A DNA stretch of 64,000 nt from NCBI GenBank assembly GCA_019058445.1, contig JAHPZA010000006.1, positions 893,063 to 957,062 on the forward strand, read 5' to 3'. This DNA is from Promethearchaeota archaeon. Lineage in GTDB: Archaea > Asgardarchaeota > Lokiarchaeia > Sigyniarchaeales > SOKP01. The position numbers and the translations under genes were made by a program. Each line of letters starts with the position of its first letter. Position 1 is the first letter of the stretch. Shown here piece by piece: positions 44,284 through 52,949 of the stretch. The notes under the pieces were generated by a model. It had not been told where the DNA came from, did not search any database, and saw only the letters and a program-made list of their open reading frames with translations.

Positions 44284-46107
44284 CTAAAGTTTTTCTCCTT
44301 TTATATCTTCTTCATATTTCTTTCTACGATCTGTTAGATATGCTGGTATCGGTACATCCCACCACCCTACTGCTGGTGATCCTGTGAAGGGAAATTCCCT
44401 TTGTACTTGAATCTCTATAACAGAAGGTTTACTTGATTTGGCAGCTCTTTCTAATGCAGGAATTATCTCTTCTTTCTTAGAAATCTTTTCAGCATAACAA
44501 CCGAAAGCTTCCCCTATTTTAGCAAAATCAGGAGAGTAGGTATTTCCATCTTTATCTTCAAAAGCAGTTCCATAACCTCGTTCCTCACCAAAAGCAGCTT
44601 GCTGTAAATCCTTAATTGCAATCCACCCATGATTATTTAATACGAGAAAGAAAATGTTAGAAAGTCCCAGTTGAACAGCCATTGACAATTCAGAGATTGT
44701 CATCATAAAATCTCCATCGCCAACCAATCCTACGACCTGGCGGTTAGGTTTGCCAATATCAATTGATCCTAACTTAGCTCCGATAGTCGCTGGAACAGTA
44801 TAGCCCATAGTAGAAAAACCTCCAGCAGTAAGGCATGTTCTTGGCTCATAAAATTCTAATTCTTGAAGCATTTGAGCTTGTACATTACCGGAGCTAGTCA
44901 CAATTACAGCATCTTTATCAAAAAACTTTCGAACTTCTTTCAATACAGTCGAAATCATAACAGGTACTTTGGAGTCATCGGTATGCTCCGCGAGAAACTC
45001 AAACCATTTTTTTTTTTCTTCTTGCATCTCTTTAAAATAATCTGTTTTTACATAATCCTTTGAAAAATTTTGAGCTTCTAACTCTTCTATAATTTGGTTC
45101 AGACATGCTTTCGCGTCTCCAAAAATACCTACTGATACAGGATAGTTTTTACCTATTTCATGGGGATCTATATCAATTTGAATTAATTTTGTCGGAGGAA
45201 TTGAGAAAGTAACGCCATCCTTATAAGAAGCGGCTGTTTCATCAGCAAATCTGCATCCTACTGCTAAAATAACATCCGCTTTTGATGTCATATTTAAGCC
45301 AATCGTTGTTCCCTTAGATCCCGCAGACCAGCAATAAAGTGGATGATCATTCGGAATCACATCTTTACCCATCATTGTAACAACAACAGCAGCTCCTATT
45401 TTTTCTGCTAATTTCTGAACTTCACTCGTAGCTTCCGCTGTAATTACACCTCCACCTATGAATAATACAGGTCTTTTCGCATTTTTTAAAAGATCTACTG
45501 CTTGCTTAATTAACTCTGGATCTCCAAAGGTTCTTCCCGTAGCTCTTCTTTCTAAAGGTTCAGGAATTTCAACATTTATTGCTTCTGCTTGAACATTCAT
45601 TGGTAGATCAATCACTACTGGTCCTTTTCTCCCTGTGAGCATTTGATTAAACGCGCGTTGCATAATTGTTGGGAGTTGTTCTACAGAACTTACTTGCCAG
45701 TTGCGTTTAACTATTGGTTCTAAAATTCTGGGCATATCTGAATCTCTTCCTCGTTCTATTTCTTGTAACACTCCTTTACCACGCATATGCACATGTGTGT
45801 CGCCATTAATTACTAACACTGGCATAGAATCAACATATGCATCTGCTAAGCCGATTGCGGTATTAATTGCACCAGGTCCTATTGAAGTAAATACCATGAG
45901 TGGTTTTCCAGTTATCCTATAATATCCAACTGCGCAATGAACTCCGCCCATTTCTTGCTTAGGTTGGATTAATTGGATTTTATCTTTGTTCCGAAAAAGA
46001 GCATCCGTTAAGGGTAAACATCCATGCCCCGGAATTCCGAAAACATACTTCATACCTTCTTTTATGAGATATTTTACTATTATTTCACTTCCAGTATACT
46101 TCGCCAT
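44284..46107 (-). CDS. ThDP-dependent enzyme of the acetolactate synthase family
   Basis: A 607-residue three-domain ThDP enzyme. The N-terminal Pyr domain has the catalytic Glu52 in QEMGGVHCAVGYYR and SIGPGAINTAIGLADAY. The middle domain begins near VLFIGGGVITAEA. The C-terminal PP domain has LVGDGDFMMTISELSMAV ending in LNNHG. The far C-terminus GWWDVPIPAYL is not typical of acetolactate synthase and recalls inositol-type trione hydrolase (IolD) relatives. No regulatory small subunit gene is adjacent. Alternatives are acetolactate synthase, an IolD-like C-C hydrolase or sulfoacetaldehyde acetyltransferase; a TauE/SafE exporter upstream hints at the last but does not prove it. Confidence 0.85.
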   Translation of the reverse strand: MAKYTGSEIIVKYLIKEGMKYVFGIPGHGCLPLTDALFRNKDKIQLIQPKQEMGGVHCAVGYYRITGKPLMVFTSIGPGAINTAIGLADAYVDSMPVLVINGDTHVHMRGKGVLQEIERGRDSDMPRILEPIVKRNWQVSSVEQLPTIMQRAFNQMLTGRKGPVVIDLPMNVQAEAINVEIPEPLERRATGRTFGDPELIKQAVDLLKNAKRPVLFIGGGVITAEATSEVQKLAEKIGAAVVVTMMGKDVIPNDHPLYCWSAGSKGTTIGLNMTSKADVILAVGCRFADETAASYKDGVTFSIPPTKLIQIDIDPHEIGKNYPVSVGIFGDAKACLNQIIEELEAQNFSKDYVKTDYFKEMQEEKKKWFEFLAEHTDDSKVPVMISTVLKEVRKFFDKDAVIVTSSGNVQAQMLQELEFYEPRTCLTAGGFSTMGYTVPATIGAKLGSIDIGKPNRQVVGLVGDGDFMMTISELSMAVQLGLSNIFFLVLNNHGWIAIKDLQQAAFGEERGYGTAFEDKDGNTYSPDFAKIGEAFGCYAEKISKKEEIIPALERAAKSSKPSVIEIQVQREFPFTGSPAVGWWDVPIPAYLTDRRKKYEEDIKGEKL

Positions 46108-46249
46108 AATAACCAGTCACATACTGTTTTATTTTAATAAATAAAATTATGAAAGGAGAATTTAAAACTTTAATAATTGGAGATAAGATTTTTTTATAAC
46201 CTTATCTCAAAGATTAAAAAAAACTAAAAGTTAAAATTAAGTAGAGCTA

Positions 46250-46414
46250 TCATTTATTTCCAGACTCTTTTTCAAACTCTTTTTTCAAATATTCTATGAG
46301 ATTATCTGCAAATGCTTCGGTAGGGCATGCAACTCCAATGTGGTGTGTAGCACCTTCGGTATGATCATGATGCTCGCACCCACAATCGTCAACATGTCTT
46401 TTTTTATCACTCAT
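46250..46414 (-). CDS. 54-residue Cys/His-rich small protein
   Basis: A short gene with clear coding character, starting MSDKKRHVDD. Residues 11-25 are packed with metal-type ligands: Cys11, Cys13, His15, His16, His18, His24, His25, with another at Cys30. The C-terminal half is an acidic/basic amphipathic helix (FADNLIEYLKKEFEKE). I recognise no family. It lies in line with the TauE/SafE gene (28 bp upstream) and the ThDP enzyme (about 140 bp downstream), on the same strand, so all three could be one transcript. A metal chaperone, small ferredoxin-like or stress protein are options. Confidence 0.65.
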   Translation of the reverse strand: MSDKKRHVDDCGCEHHDHTEGATHHIGVACPTEAFADNLIEYLKKEFEKESGNK

Positions 46415-46442
46415 TATAATACAATAATTGAATTGTAACTTA

Positions 46443-47237
46443 TTAAATTTTAAGATTGAAAAGAATGAAAAGGGAGTTTATTACAAGTCTAATGCCTATT
46501 ACCGTGAGTAATAGTAAAACCAATAACTTAAACTTCTTTTTGGGGATTCTTGGTGTTAGCCAATGACCGACTTTCGTCATTAAATATGTAATAATTATAC
46601 CAATCAAGAAAAGAATAATTAAATCCATTGGAAATAAATCATATGATACGTATATTACCAACCTGAACGAGCAGACCATAATACTTATGAAAGAAAAATT
46701 TCCTATGAAACTTTCACGTTGATGCCCTCTCTTTTCTAAAATTACGACATTTATGGGGCCTGGCGTCCCAATTAAACCCCCAATAAAGCCGTATGAAAAA
46801 GCCCCCGGATATATTATGGAATTTGGCACATATTTCAAATGAGATTCTGTAAATTGTGTTTCTTTGACAGGAATTTCATCATTCTCTTTTTTAATTCCCC
46901 TAAATTTAGCAACAATAAACGCAATGATAAAAATACCGAGTGATAATTCAACTATAGGAATCGGCGCTATGACCAAAAGTAATGCTCCTATAGTAACACC
47001 AAGAATGCCAGGTATTATATACTTCTTAATTAATAGCTTATCAAAATACTGTCTGTATTTAATAGTATTAAAAATTGATAAGGTTGTAGTCCAAAATCCC
47101 ATTAAAACGATTGCTATTTGAATACCTAAAAAAAGAGCGGCTATAGGAATAAAGATTAATGAGTCACCAAATCCTAAGGTGGATCCTACGAGAATTGCAA
47201 AAGCTAAAACAAGCAAGATAAAAATATATTCTTCCAT
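46443..47237 (-). CDS. TauE/SafE-family (TSUP) permease
   Basis: A 264-residue polytopic membrane protein with about eight helices arranged as two related halves. The first half has VGSTLGFGDSLIFIPI and the second GFIGGLIGTPGPINVVIL, the paired G-rich motifs of the TSUP family. Family members export sulfite, sulfoacetate or other organic anions. A charged cytoplasmic loop of about 30 residues joins the halves. The substrate is unknown. It is the first gene of a possible operon with the Cys/His-rich small protein and the ThDP enzyme. Confidence 0.87.
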   Translation of the reverse strand: MEEYIFILLVLAFAILVGSTLGFGDSLIFIPIAALFLGIQIAIVLMGFWTTTLSIFNTIKYRQYFDKLLIKKYIIPGILGVTIGALLLVIAPIPIVELSLGIFIIAFIVAKFRGIKKENDEIPVKETQFTESHLKYVPNSIIYPGAFSYGFIGGLIGTPGPINVVILEKRGHQRESFIGNFSFISIMVCSFRLVIYVSYDLFPMDLIILFLIGIIITYLMTKVGHWLTPRIPKKKFKLLVLLLLTVIGIRLVINSLFILFNLKI

Positions 47238-47354
47238 GAGCTAACAATTCTAAAAAATGAAAGATTTATAAATAATTTTGGTAAAATTATCATTTGCTAG
47301 AAACTTACTGCTGTAATTCTGAGATAAACAATCTACATATTTAGTAAAATCATA

Positions 47355-48263
47355 TCAGAGAATATCAGAGGGCAGAACCTTTCTGAAAGGTCCTGATAAC
47401 TTATCTGGAAATCCAGGATTTAATTTCAAAATTGCTGCAAGATGAAAAACTCCCCAAGATCCACACATATCACAATTAACATCATTCCCATAACAACAAA
47501 ACGGAACTTCAAATCCCTTTTTTCCTAGATAAAGCGGGAGAGCATATTTTTTTAAAGGACAATTATTTGTTATTTGCATAGCATTTTGAGATAAGAGCAA
47601 TCTAAGCACCATATTATTATTTAGAATGAATTTTGGATATTTTTTTTTTAAAGTAATTATTTTCTTCACAGCAGAATCGCGTTCTTTTAGATTTTCCCAT
47701 TTAAATTCGGAAGTGTCTTTTTTCTTAGGTACATAAAATGTGAAAGTTATACCTCTTATTGGTGTTTCTTCGGACAAAATATTAATTAACTCTTCCATAA
47801 AATCTTTATTAATATTTGTAACTGTACAATTACATTGAAGATCTCCTTGAAAATCCTCAGTTAAGTTATTTAAATTAGATAAAACTTTATTGAAGCTTCC
47901 ATATCCCCGGATCATATCATTAATTTCTTCAGGCCCATCTAATGAAATAGTCCATTTTATATTTGAACCTAAATTAAATAAGGGTAATGTTCCATTAGTA
48001 GCAATAACATTTTCTTGGAATAATTTAACACCTAACTTTAATACATCTTTTCTAAGAAGAGGTTCTCCTCCCATCCATAACATTCTAAATATTGAGTGTT
48101 TTCTTTTATAATTTTTAAGAATTTTTACCATTACCTCTGCTGGCATCTCATTTATCTTAGTAGGTGTATTTGGGGTACCTTCCCGAAAAACAAAACAGTG
48201 CTTACATTTCAAATTACATCTATTTGTAATGTTTGCTAAAGCTAATAGATAAGTTTTTTCCAT
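47355..48263 (-). CDS. Radical SAM protein with C-terminal Cys-rich (SPASM-like) region
   Basis: A 302-residue radical SAM enzyme. The cluster motif is Cys16, Cys20, Cys23 (CNLKCKHC), followed by the GGEP element MLWMGGEPLLRKDV. SISLDG-like WTISLDGPEEIND lies mid-barrel. Near the C-terminus, NCPLKKYAL, CCYGNDVNCDMCGSWG carry several cysteines that could hold an auxiliary cluster, as in SPASM proteins. The frame opens at TTG 48290, but the ATG at 48263 precedes the family start MEKTYLLALANITNRC. A DUF3795-like gene lies 50 bp upstream on the same strand. No small precursor peptide is evident beside it. Confidence 0.82.
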   Translation of the reverse strand: MEKTYLLALANITNRCNLKCKHCFVFREGTPNTPTKINEMPAEVMVKILKNYKRKHSIFRMLWMGGEPLLRKDVLKLGVKLFQENVIATNGTLPLFNLGSNIKWTISLDGPEEINDMIRGYGSFNKVLSNLNNLTEDFQGDLQCNCTVTNINKDFMEELINILSEETPIRGITFTFYVPKKKDTSEFKWENLKERDSAVKKIITLKKKYPKFILNNNMVLRLLLSQNAMQITNNCPLKKYALPLYLGKKGFEVPFCCYGNDVNCDMCGSWGVFHLAAILKLNPGFPDKLSGPFRKVLPSDIL

Positions 48264-48313
48264 TGTTTTCACTCTTTTTAAGGATAACAAAAATATAATA
48301 AAAAAAAGTTATT

Positions 48314-48907
48314 TCATTTTTTTGAATTTTCATTAGTAAATACCATTTCTTTGCTGATTATTTGCCATGTTCTCCAGCCATTTGCGACCTTTTCTTTAAC
48401 ATTTTTAATAAATGCAAGATATCCTACATCACGGCAATTTTTCAAATTTTGAGCGGGATCTCGATTATATCGGGTATAAATCATTTTCATAAATTGTCCT
48501 TTATCTGCTATTGGCATAGATCTTGAATTTACGTGAGGACAGGGATTTTCCGATTCGGGATTATAGTCCTTACATTCAGCGCAAGTCCAATAACCTTTAG
48601 CTTTCACACAGTTTGATATGCTACATATTTGAGAAGTTCGACTGCCTTGAGAACATCCCTGACAGGTTCCTTGTTTATTAGTTTTTATGTATTTATGTAA
48701 TGTTTTTAATGTAGTTTTTATCCCCTTTTGATCTAAACCCATTACTGATCCTACATCTAAAATATTCCACCCTTCCCAAATATCTACAATTTTTTTAGCC
48801 GCTTCTATACCATCTCCAATATAATAGTCACACCCTAAACATAGGATACCACATCTACCTAAAATTCCTCTATCTTCTTCTTTTACTTCATCAAAGTTTA
48901 AACCCAG
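48314..48907 (-). CDS. DUF3795-like Cys-rich protein with apparent CTG start
   Basis: The reading frame contains a convincing DUF3795-type N-terminus (GRCGILCLGCDYYIGDG) that lies upstream of the first ATG at 48742. The frame stays open to a stop just beyond 48931, with no ATG, GTG or TTG. A CTG at 48907 has AGGTGA exactly seven bases upstream, so I use it, giving 197 residues. Other Cys groups are TCQGCSQG, SQICSISNC and GYWTCAECKDY, suggesting a metal or cluster site. The C-terminal 60 residues are helical. The role of DUF3795 proteins is unknown. It probably forms an operon with the radical SAM gene and is divergent from an HxlR-type regulator. Confidence 0.7.
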   Translation of the reverse strand: MGLNFDEVKEEDRGILGRCGILCLGCDYYIGDGIEAAKKIVDIWEGWNILDVGSVMGLDQKGIKTTLKTLHKYIKTNKQGTCQGCSQGSRTSQICSISNCVKAKGYWTCAECKDYNPESENPCPHVNSRSMPIADKGQFMKMIYTRYNRDPAQNLKNCRDVGYLAFIKNVKEKVANGWRTWQIISKEMVFTNENSKK

Positions 48908-48914
48908 TTTGAAT

Positions 48915-48920
48915 TCACCT
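48915..48920 (-). promoter_or_regulatory. Putative ribosome binding site for the CTG start at 48907
   Basis: AGGTGA on the minus strand, 7 bases before CTG, has the same spacing as the GGAGGT sites of the E1 beta and LeuD-type genes. It is the main reason for choosing CTG over an upstream ATA at 48922 or 48928. Confidence 0.45.
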
Positions 48921-49097
48921 ATTGATATGTAATTTAATAATTATTACGTGTTAATTTAAAAAGTAAACTAACTTTAAATATTAAAATCATTTGATATTAT
49001 ATAAATCATAAAGTAACAATTTTTTCATCAATTTTACTTTTCTATACTTAATATAAGATGATAAAGGAAATGAGAAATAAATCAAAAGGCGATAGAA

Positions 49098-49568
49098 ATG
49101 GTAGTTTTCGACTTAGAGAATTTTAAAGAAGTTATTAGTCTTATCGACTCTATGCAAGAAGCAGTAGCTTTAGGAATAGAACGAGAATTGAAAAAACCAA
49201 AACAGAAAAAAAAAATTGTTAAAATGGATAGAAGTTTTATTCAGGAAGTATCTGGTTTATTGCAAGGTAAATGGACGGTTGATATATTATGGATGATTTT
49301 ATTTTTAGAAAATCCATTTTTCAATGATATTAGAAGAGCTTTACCAGAAATAAACACTCGAACGCTTGCTACTAGACTAAAATCCTTAGAGGAAAAAGAA
49401 TTAATAAAAAGAACAGTCCACACTGGAAAACCTGTTCGGGTTTCTTATAAAATAACTAAATTTGGGAAAGGATTAACTTTTTTTTTCTTTCCATTTGGGA
49501 TATATGTGATTTTAGAACGTAATAAAAAGCGAAATGAATCAAATAAAAAGATTGATGGGGTTAATTAA
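49098..49568 (+). CDS. HxlR-family winged-helix transcriptional regulator
   Basis: A 156-residue regulator. A helical N-terminal extension of about 50 residues is followed by an HxlR winged helix: LLQGKWTVDILWMILF, FNDIRRALPEINTRTLATRL and LEEKELIKRTVHTGKPVRVSY, all close to the family pattern. The C-terminus is apolar (FFFFPFGIYVIL), which is unusual and could aid dimerisation or membrane contact. It is divergent from the DUF3795/radical SAM operon and convergent with the CooC-like gene. Some relatives respond to quinones or aldehydes; the signal here is unknown. Confidence 0.85.
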   Translation: MVVFDLENFKEVISLIDSMQEAVALGIERELKKPKQKKKIVKMDRSFIQEVSGLLQGKWTVDILWMILFLENPFFNDIRRALPEINTRTLATRLKSLEEKELIKRTVHTGKPVRVSYKITKFGKGLTFFFFPFGIYVILERNKKRNESNKKIDGVN

Positions 49569-49604
49569 AGAGAATTTATTAATTTTTATTAGAAAAAGAA
49601 AAAC

Positions 49605-50381
49605 TTATATAATTTTGGCAAAAATTTTCTTTGCTTCTTGATAAGAAGTATTGTTAGGTGAGAGTTCCAGTAAATTTCCATCCATTAGGTTTAACTTGCT
49701 TATTTCATCGTTATTGGAGATAAAACCTAATAATTTAAGATTATCCCTATCTAATTTATCAATTTCTCTTTCTAAAACTTCTTTTAAATCATCAGGGAAT
49801 CGATTTCCTAAAACCCAAAAATTTTCAAATTGTAGTTTCAACTCATCTGTAATCTCGAGAATCCGTTTCATGGTATGAATTCCCATTTTTGAGGGATCGG
49901 TAACTATTACTAAATCGGTCACATCTCTTCCTGTTTTTCTGGCAAAGTGTTCTAAACCTGCAGGAGAATCTAATAAAGTAATTTCGTAATTCTTAGATAA
50001 ACTGTCTATAACTTTTTTAAGCACATCATTAACAAAACAATAACATCCTTCGCCCTCCTGACGACCCATCTCCAATAAGTCAAATTCATCCATTTCTATC
50101 AGACAATTATATACGTCCGACTCAATTAATTGATTTTTCGGAGTATTTGGTGATATCTTAAAACCCTGAATTTTATCTTTTAAGACTTTCATTTTACCAC
50201 CTAATGTATCACAGAATTTAATCTCCTCTCCGATCACATCTGCCACATTGGCATCGGGATCAGAATCAATAACTAAGATGTCTTCTGCTTTTTTGGTATC
50301 AATGATATATTTTAAGAACAACACTAAACTCGTGGTTTTACCAACGCCACCTTTTCCAGAAAAAGCGATTATTTTCTTCAA
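49605..50381 (-). CDS. CooC-like P-loop ATPase
   Basis: A 258-residue deviant Walker A ATPase of the MinD/CooC group. The P-loop is GKGGVGKTT (residues 9-17) with the signature Lys at 10. VIDSDPDANVADVIG follows. The Cys-x-Cys pair Cys113/Cys115 in EGEGCYC matches the nickel-binding dimer motif of CooC, which inserts nickel into carbon monoxide dehydrogenase. LLDSPAGLEHFARK is the switch region. No carbon monoxide dehydrogenase gene is in the window, so it may serve an enzyme encoded elsewhere, such as acetyl-CoA synthase. Confidence 0.85.
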   Translation of the reverse strand: MKKIIAFSGKGGVGKTTSLVLFLKYIIDTKKAEDILVIDSDPDANVADVIGEEIKFCDTLGGKMKVLKDKIQGFKISPNTPKNQLIESDVYNCLIEMDEFDLLEMGRQEGEGCYCFVNDVLKKVIDSLSKNYEITLLDSPAGLEHFARKTGRDVTDLVIVTDPSKMGIHTMKRILEITDELKLQFENFWVLGNRFPDDLKEVLEREIDKLDRDNLKLLGFISNNDEISKLNLMDGNLLELSPNNTSYQEAKKIFAKII

Positions 50382-50631
50382 TTTAATATCAACTTAATTA
50401 TTATCGTTATCTTAAGTAAAGAAAATAGTGTAAGGATTAAAAATTTATTATCCATAATTTAAAAGATGAATGGGAAATCTAATAAGAAATTAGAATCTTA
50501 GTTTTGAAGAAATTAATAATTAATAATTTAACTAATGATCTATATCACTTTGATTCCCCATAAAACTATTCCTGGTTTTTTGAAAAAAATATCATTGTTT
50601 TTAATGTATAAAAATTTTGAAATCTTATTTT

Positions 50632-52155
50632 TTAGGTTTTTTCTTTTAAATATTTCATAGCCAATTTACTTGCGGCCTCTGCACTTCTTGCAACTGATGG
50701 TAACCCTCCAGCTCCAGTTGTCCATTGTCCACATAGAAATAAATTTTCAATTGGCGTTTTTTGACTTAATGGATTAGTAAATTGTTCAACTGACATCTGC
50801 CATCCCATAATTGAACCTCTAGGATTATTTGAATATTGTCCAAATGTAATTGGAGTAGCTAGATCCATAACAGATATATGTGATTTTAAATCTGGTATTT
50901 TCAATATTTTAGAGATTGTCTCTATTAACTGCTCTGCGATTTTATTTTTAAGTAATGTATATTTCTCATTATTTCTATTTTCTGGATCATATATCTTTTG
51001 AAATGGTTCAGGTGTTGCATAACTTAGTACTGAGATCAGACTTTTTCCTTCAGGACAACAAGTAGGATCAATATTACTATAGATTGTTATTGAACCAATT
51101 GGAATTCCTGAATAGTCCGCTTTATAAAGATCCTCCTTTAAATCATCAGAATTACGATCTCTGTATAGTGGAGTCCATATCATATAATCTTTTATTCCAT
51201 AATCTTTAAGATCAATTTTTAAACCAAGATAGAGATTAATAGCAGATAGAGAAGGTTCACGTTTTTTTATTTTTTCTGCATACATAGAAGGAAGATCTCC
51301 TATCGATGATAAATTATTGATTAATAGTGTTGGATTACTGTTTGCGATTACTACATGAGAGTAATAATTTTTCTTGATTTTTTCCGTATCCTTGGTTATA
51401 ACTCCAGAAATTAATTTTCCTTCAAATATTAGTTTATTTACTTCTGTTCCGTACTTTAGAATTCCTCCATTTTTTATGAAAATATCCGCTAAAGCCTTTG
51501 AAAAAGCACCAGCACTTCCTTTTATGTAATATGCGCCTTGAGAAAAATGAAATGTTGAAAATGCTATCGAAAAAACAGCACTTAGGTCATCTGGAGGCCA
51601 TCCAAAAAAACCTAAAGGTGCTAGTATAACATTTTTTATAATAGGATTTGAAAAATGGGGATTAATTATTTCAGAGATTTTTTTTTTAGATAACCTTTTA
51701 ATAACAGTAGGATCAAAAATATTACAATATAAATCAAAATAACTCTTTATATCTGCTTCTTCTTTTGGAAAAATTTCCACTAATGTTTCGATATATTCAG
51801 GGAGTGAAGTTGATGCATAAAAATCAATATAATTCTGTTGATCTATCCAATGGTATAATTCATTTAATTTTATGAATTCTACACAATTTTCACTTTTAAA
51901 TTTCCTTAAAATATTATAAACAATCCCTCCCTCTTCGCAACCACCAGTCCAATGAAGACTCACATCGAAATTAAAACCATTACGTTTAAAGCTCGTGTAA
52001 TATCCACCGGGATAATCATTTTTTTCAATGATTAATACATTATTCCCTTTTTTTTGTAAGATATTACCTGATATGAGCCCTCCTAACCCTGATCCAATAA
52101 TTATTACATCATATATTGAATTAGAGTTATTGTCAAATGATTGATTTTCACTCAT
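50632..52155 (-). CDS. CrtI/phytoene desaturase-like FAD-dependent oxidoreductase
   Basis: A 507-residue flavoprotein of the phytoene desaturase/carotenoid isomerase/retinol saturase group. The N-terminal dinucleotide fold is YDVIIIGSGLGGLISG, with the acidic ribose contact IEKNDYPGGYYTSF. The C-terminal FAD motif is FLCGQWTTGAGGLPSVARSAEAASKLA. The middle region SQGAYYIKGSAGAFSKALADIF is shared by the family. It could reduce or isomerise a polyprenyl or retinoid-like chain; saturation of isoprenoid lipids is another possibility. It is separated by a 250-bp spacer (50382-50631) without features from the CooC-like gene. Confidence 0.85.
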   Translation of the reverse strand: MSENQSFDNNSNSIYDVIIIGSGLGGLISGNILQKKGNNVLIIEKNDYPGGYYTSFKRNGFNFDVSLHWTGGCEEGGIVYNILRKFKSENCVEFIKLNELYHWIDQQNYIDFYASTSLPEYIETLVEIFPKEEADIKSYFDLYCNIFDPTVIKRLSKKKISEIINPHFSNPIIKNVILAPLGFFGWPPDDLSAVFSIAFSTFHFSQGAYYIKGSAGAFSKALADIFIKNGGILKYGTEVNKLIFEGKLISGVITKDTEKIKKNYYSHVVIANSNPTLLINNLSSIGDLPSMYAEKIKKREPSLSAINLYLGLKIDLKDYGIKDYMIWTPLYRDRNSDDLKEDLYKADYSGIPIGSITIYSNIDPTCCPEGKSLISVLSYATPEPFQKIYDPENRNNEKYTLLKNKIAEQLIETISKILKIPDLKSHISVMDLATPITFGQYSNNPRGSIMGWQMSVEQFTNPLSQKTPIENLFLCGQWTTGAGGLPSVARSAEAASKLAMKYLKEKT

Positions 52156-52307
52156 AGGTTTTTGAATTCTAAACTCGATATAAAGCTTTACGAGAGAAAT
52201 AAACTGATCTTAGGTTGAGATAAATCATATGCAGACTTATTATGAAAAGCTTTTAATTTAGTTTACTTATAATTTTAGCAACAAAATTACTATAATAATG
52301 ATATTTG

Positions 52308-52877
52308 ATGAATGTTATAGGGATTTCAGGAACTCCAAGATTGGGAGGGAATAGTGAAATTTTATTACGGTATGCTTTGAAACCTTTTGAGGATAAGGAG
52401 TGGAATATAAAAATCTTCCTCTTAAGTGAATTGACTATTAAACCTTGTAGAGCATGTGATAATTGTAGGAAAAATGCCATTTGTGTGATTGATGATGATA
52501 TGAATTCAATTTATAACGCTTTTAAATGGTGCGACGCAATAATTGTCTCAAGCCCTGTGTATTATAGAAATATATCTTCTCAATTACTTGCTGTGCTTGA
52601 TAGGCATTATGCCGTTGATATTGAAAGACCGCTCGAAGGAAAAGTTGGAGGTGCAATAGCTATAGGAAGGGGTACAGGTAGAGGTCAAGCAATTACAATA
52701 AACGCTATTTATAATTGGATGTTATCACGTGGTATTATTTGTGTTCCTGGAGAATTAAATGGAGTTACTGCTGTTGCAGATAAACCTGGTGATATTTTAA
52801 CTCAAATTAAGAGGTTAAAACAATCAGAAATTTTGGGAAGAAATGTTTTAAGTATTGCGCAGAAACTGTTTCAATAA
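52308..52877 (+). CDS. Flavodoxin-like FMN reductase / iron-sulfur flavoprotein
   Basis: A 189-residue flavoprotein. The FMN loop is GISGTPRLGGNSE, and the second loop SSPVYYRNISSQLLAVLDRHY. The cluster-type motif is KPCRACDNCRKNAIC, compact as in archaeal iron-sulfur flavoproteins. A TTG at 52305 directly precedes the ATG at 52308, which I use. Related to but clearly different from the 38449 product. It is divergent from the CrtI-like gene with 150 bp between, and convergent with the uS2 gene. Confidence 0.87.
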   Translation: MNVIGISGTPRLGGNSEILLRYALKPFEDKEWNIKIFLLSELTIKPCRACDNCRKNAICVIDDDMNSIYNAFKWCDAIIVSSPVYYRNISSQLLAVLDRHYAVDIERPLEGKVGGAIAIGRGTGRGQAITINAIYNWMLSRGIICVPGELNGVTAVADKPGDILTQIKRLKQSEILGRNVLSIAQKLFQ

Positions 52878-52949
52878 ATATGATTTTTTCATAAGAAGTA
52901 TAGCAATTATATTAAATAAGATTAGTTAAGAAAATTAGCCAATAAAAAA

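Noticed and set aside
44284..47237. Taurine/sulfoacetaldehyde pathway (Xsc plus TauE)
   Set aside because: The ThDP enzyme does not show recognisable Xsc-specific residues, and no phosphotransacetylase or taurine gene is present; TSUP proteins carry many substrates.
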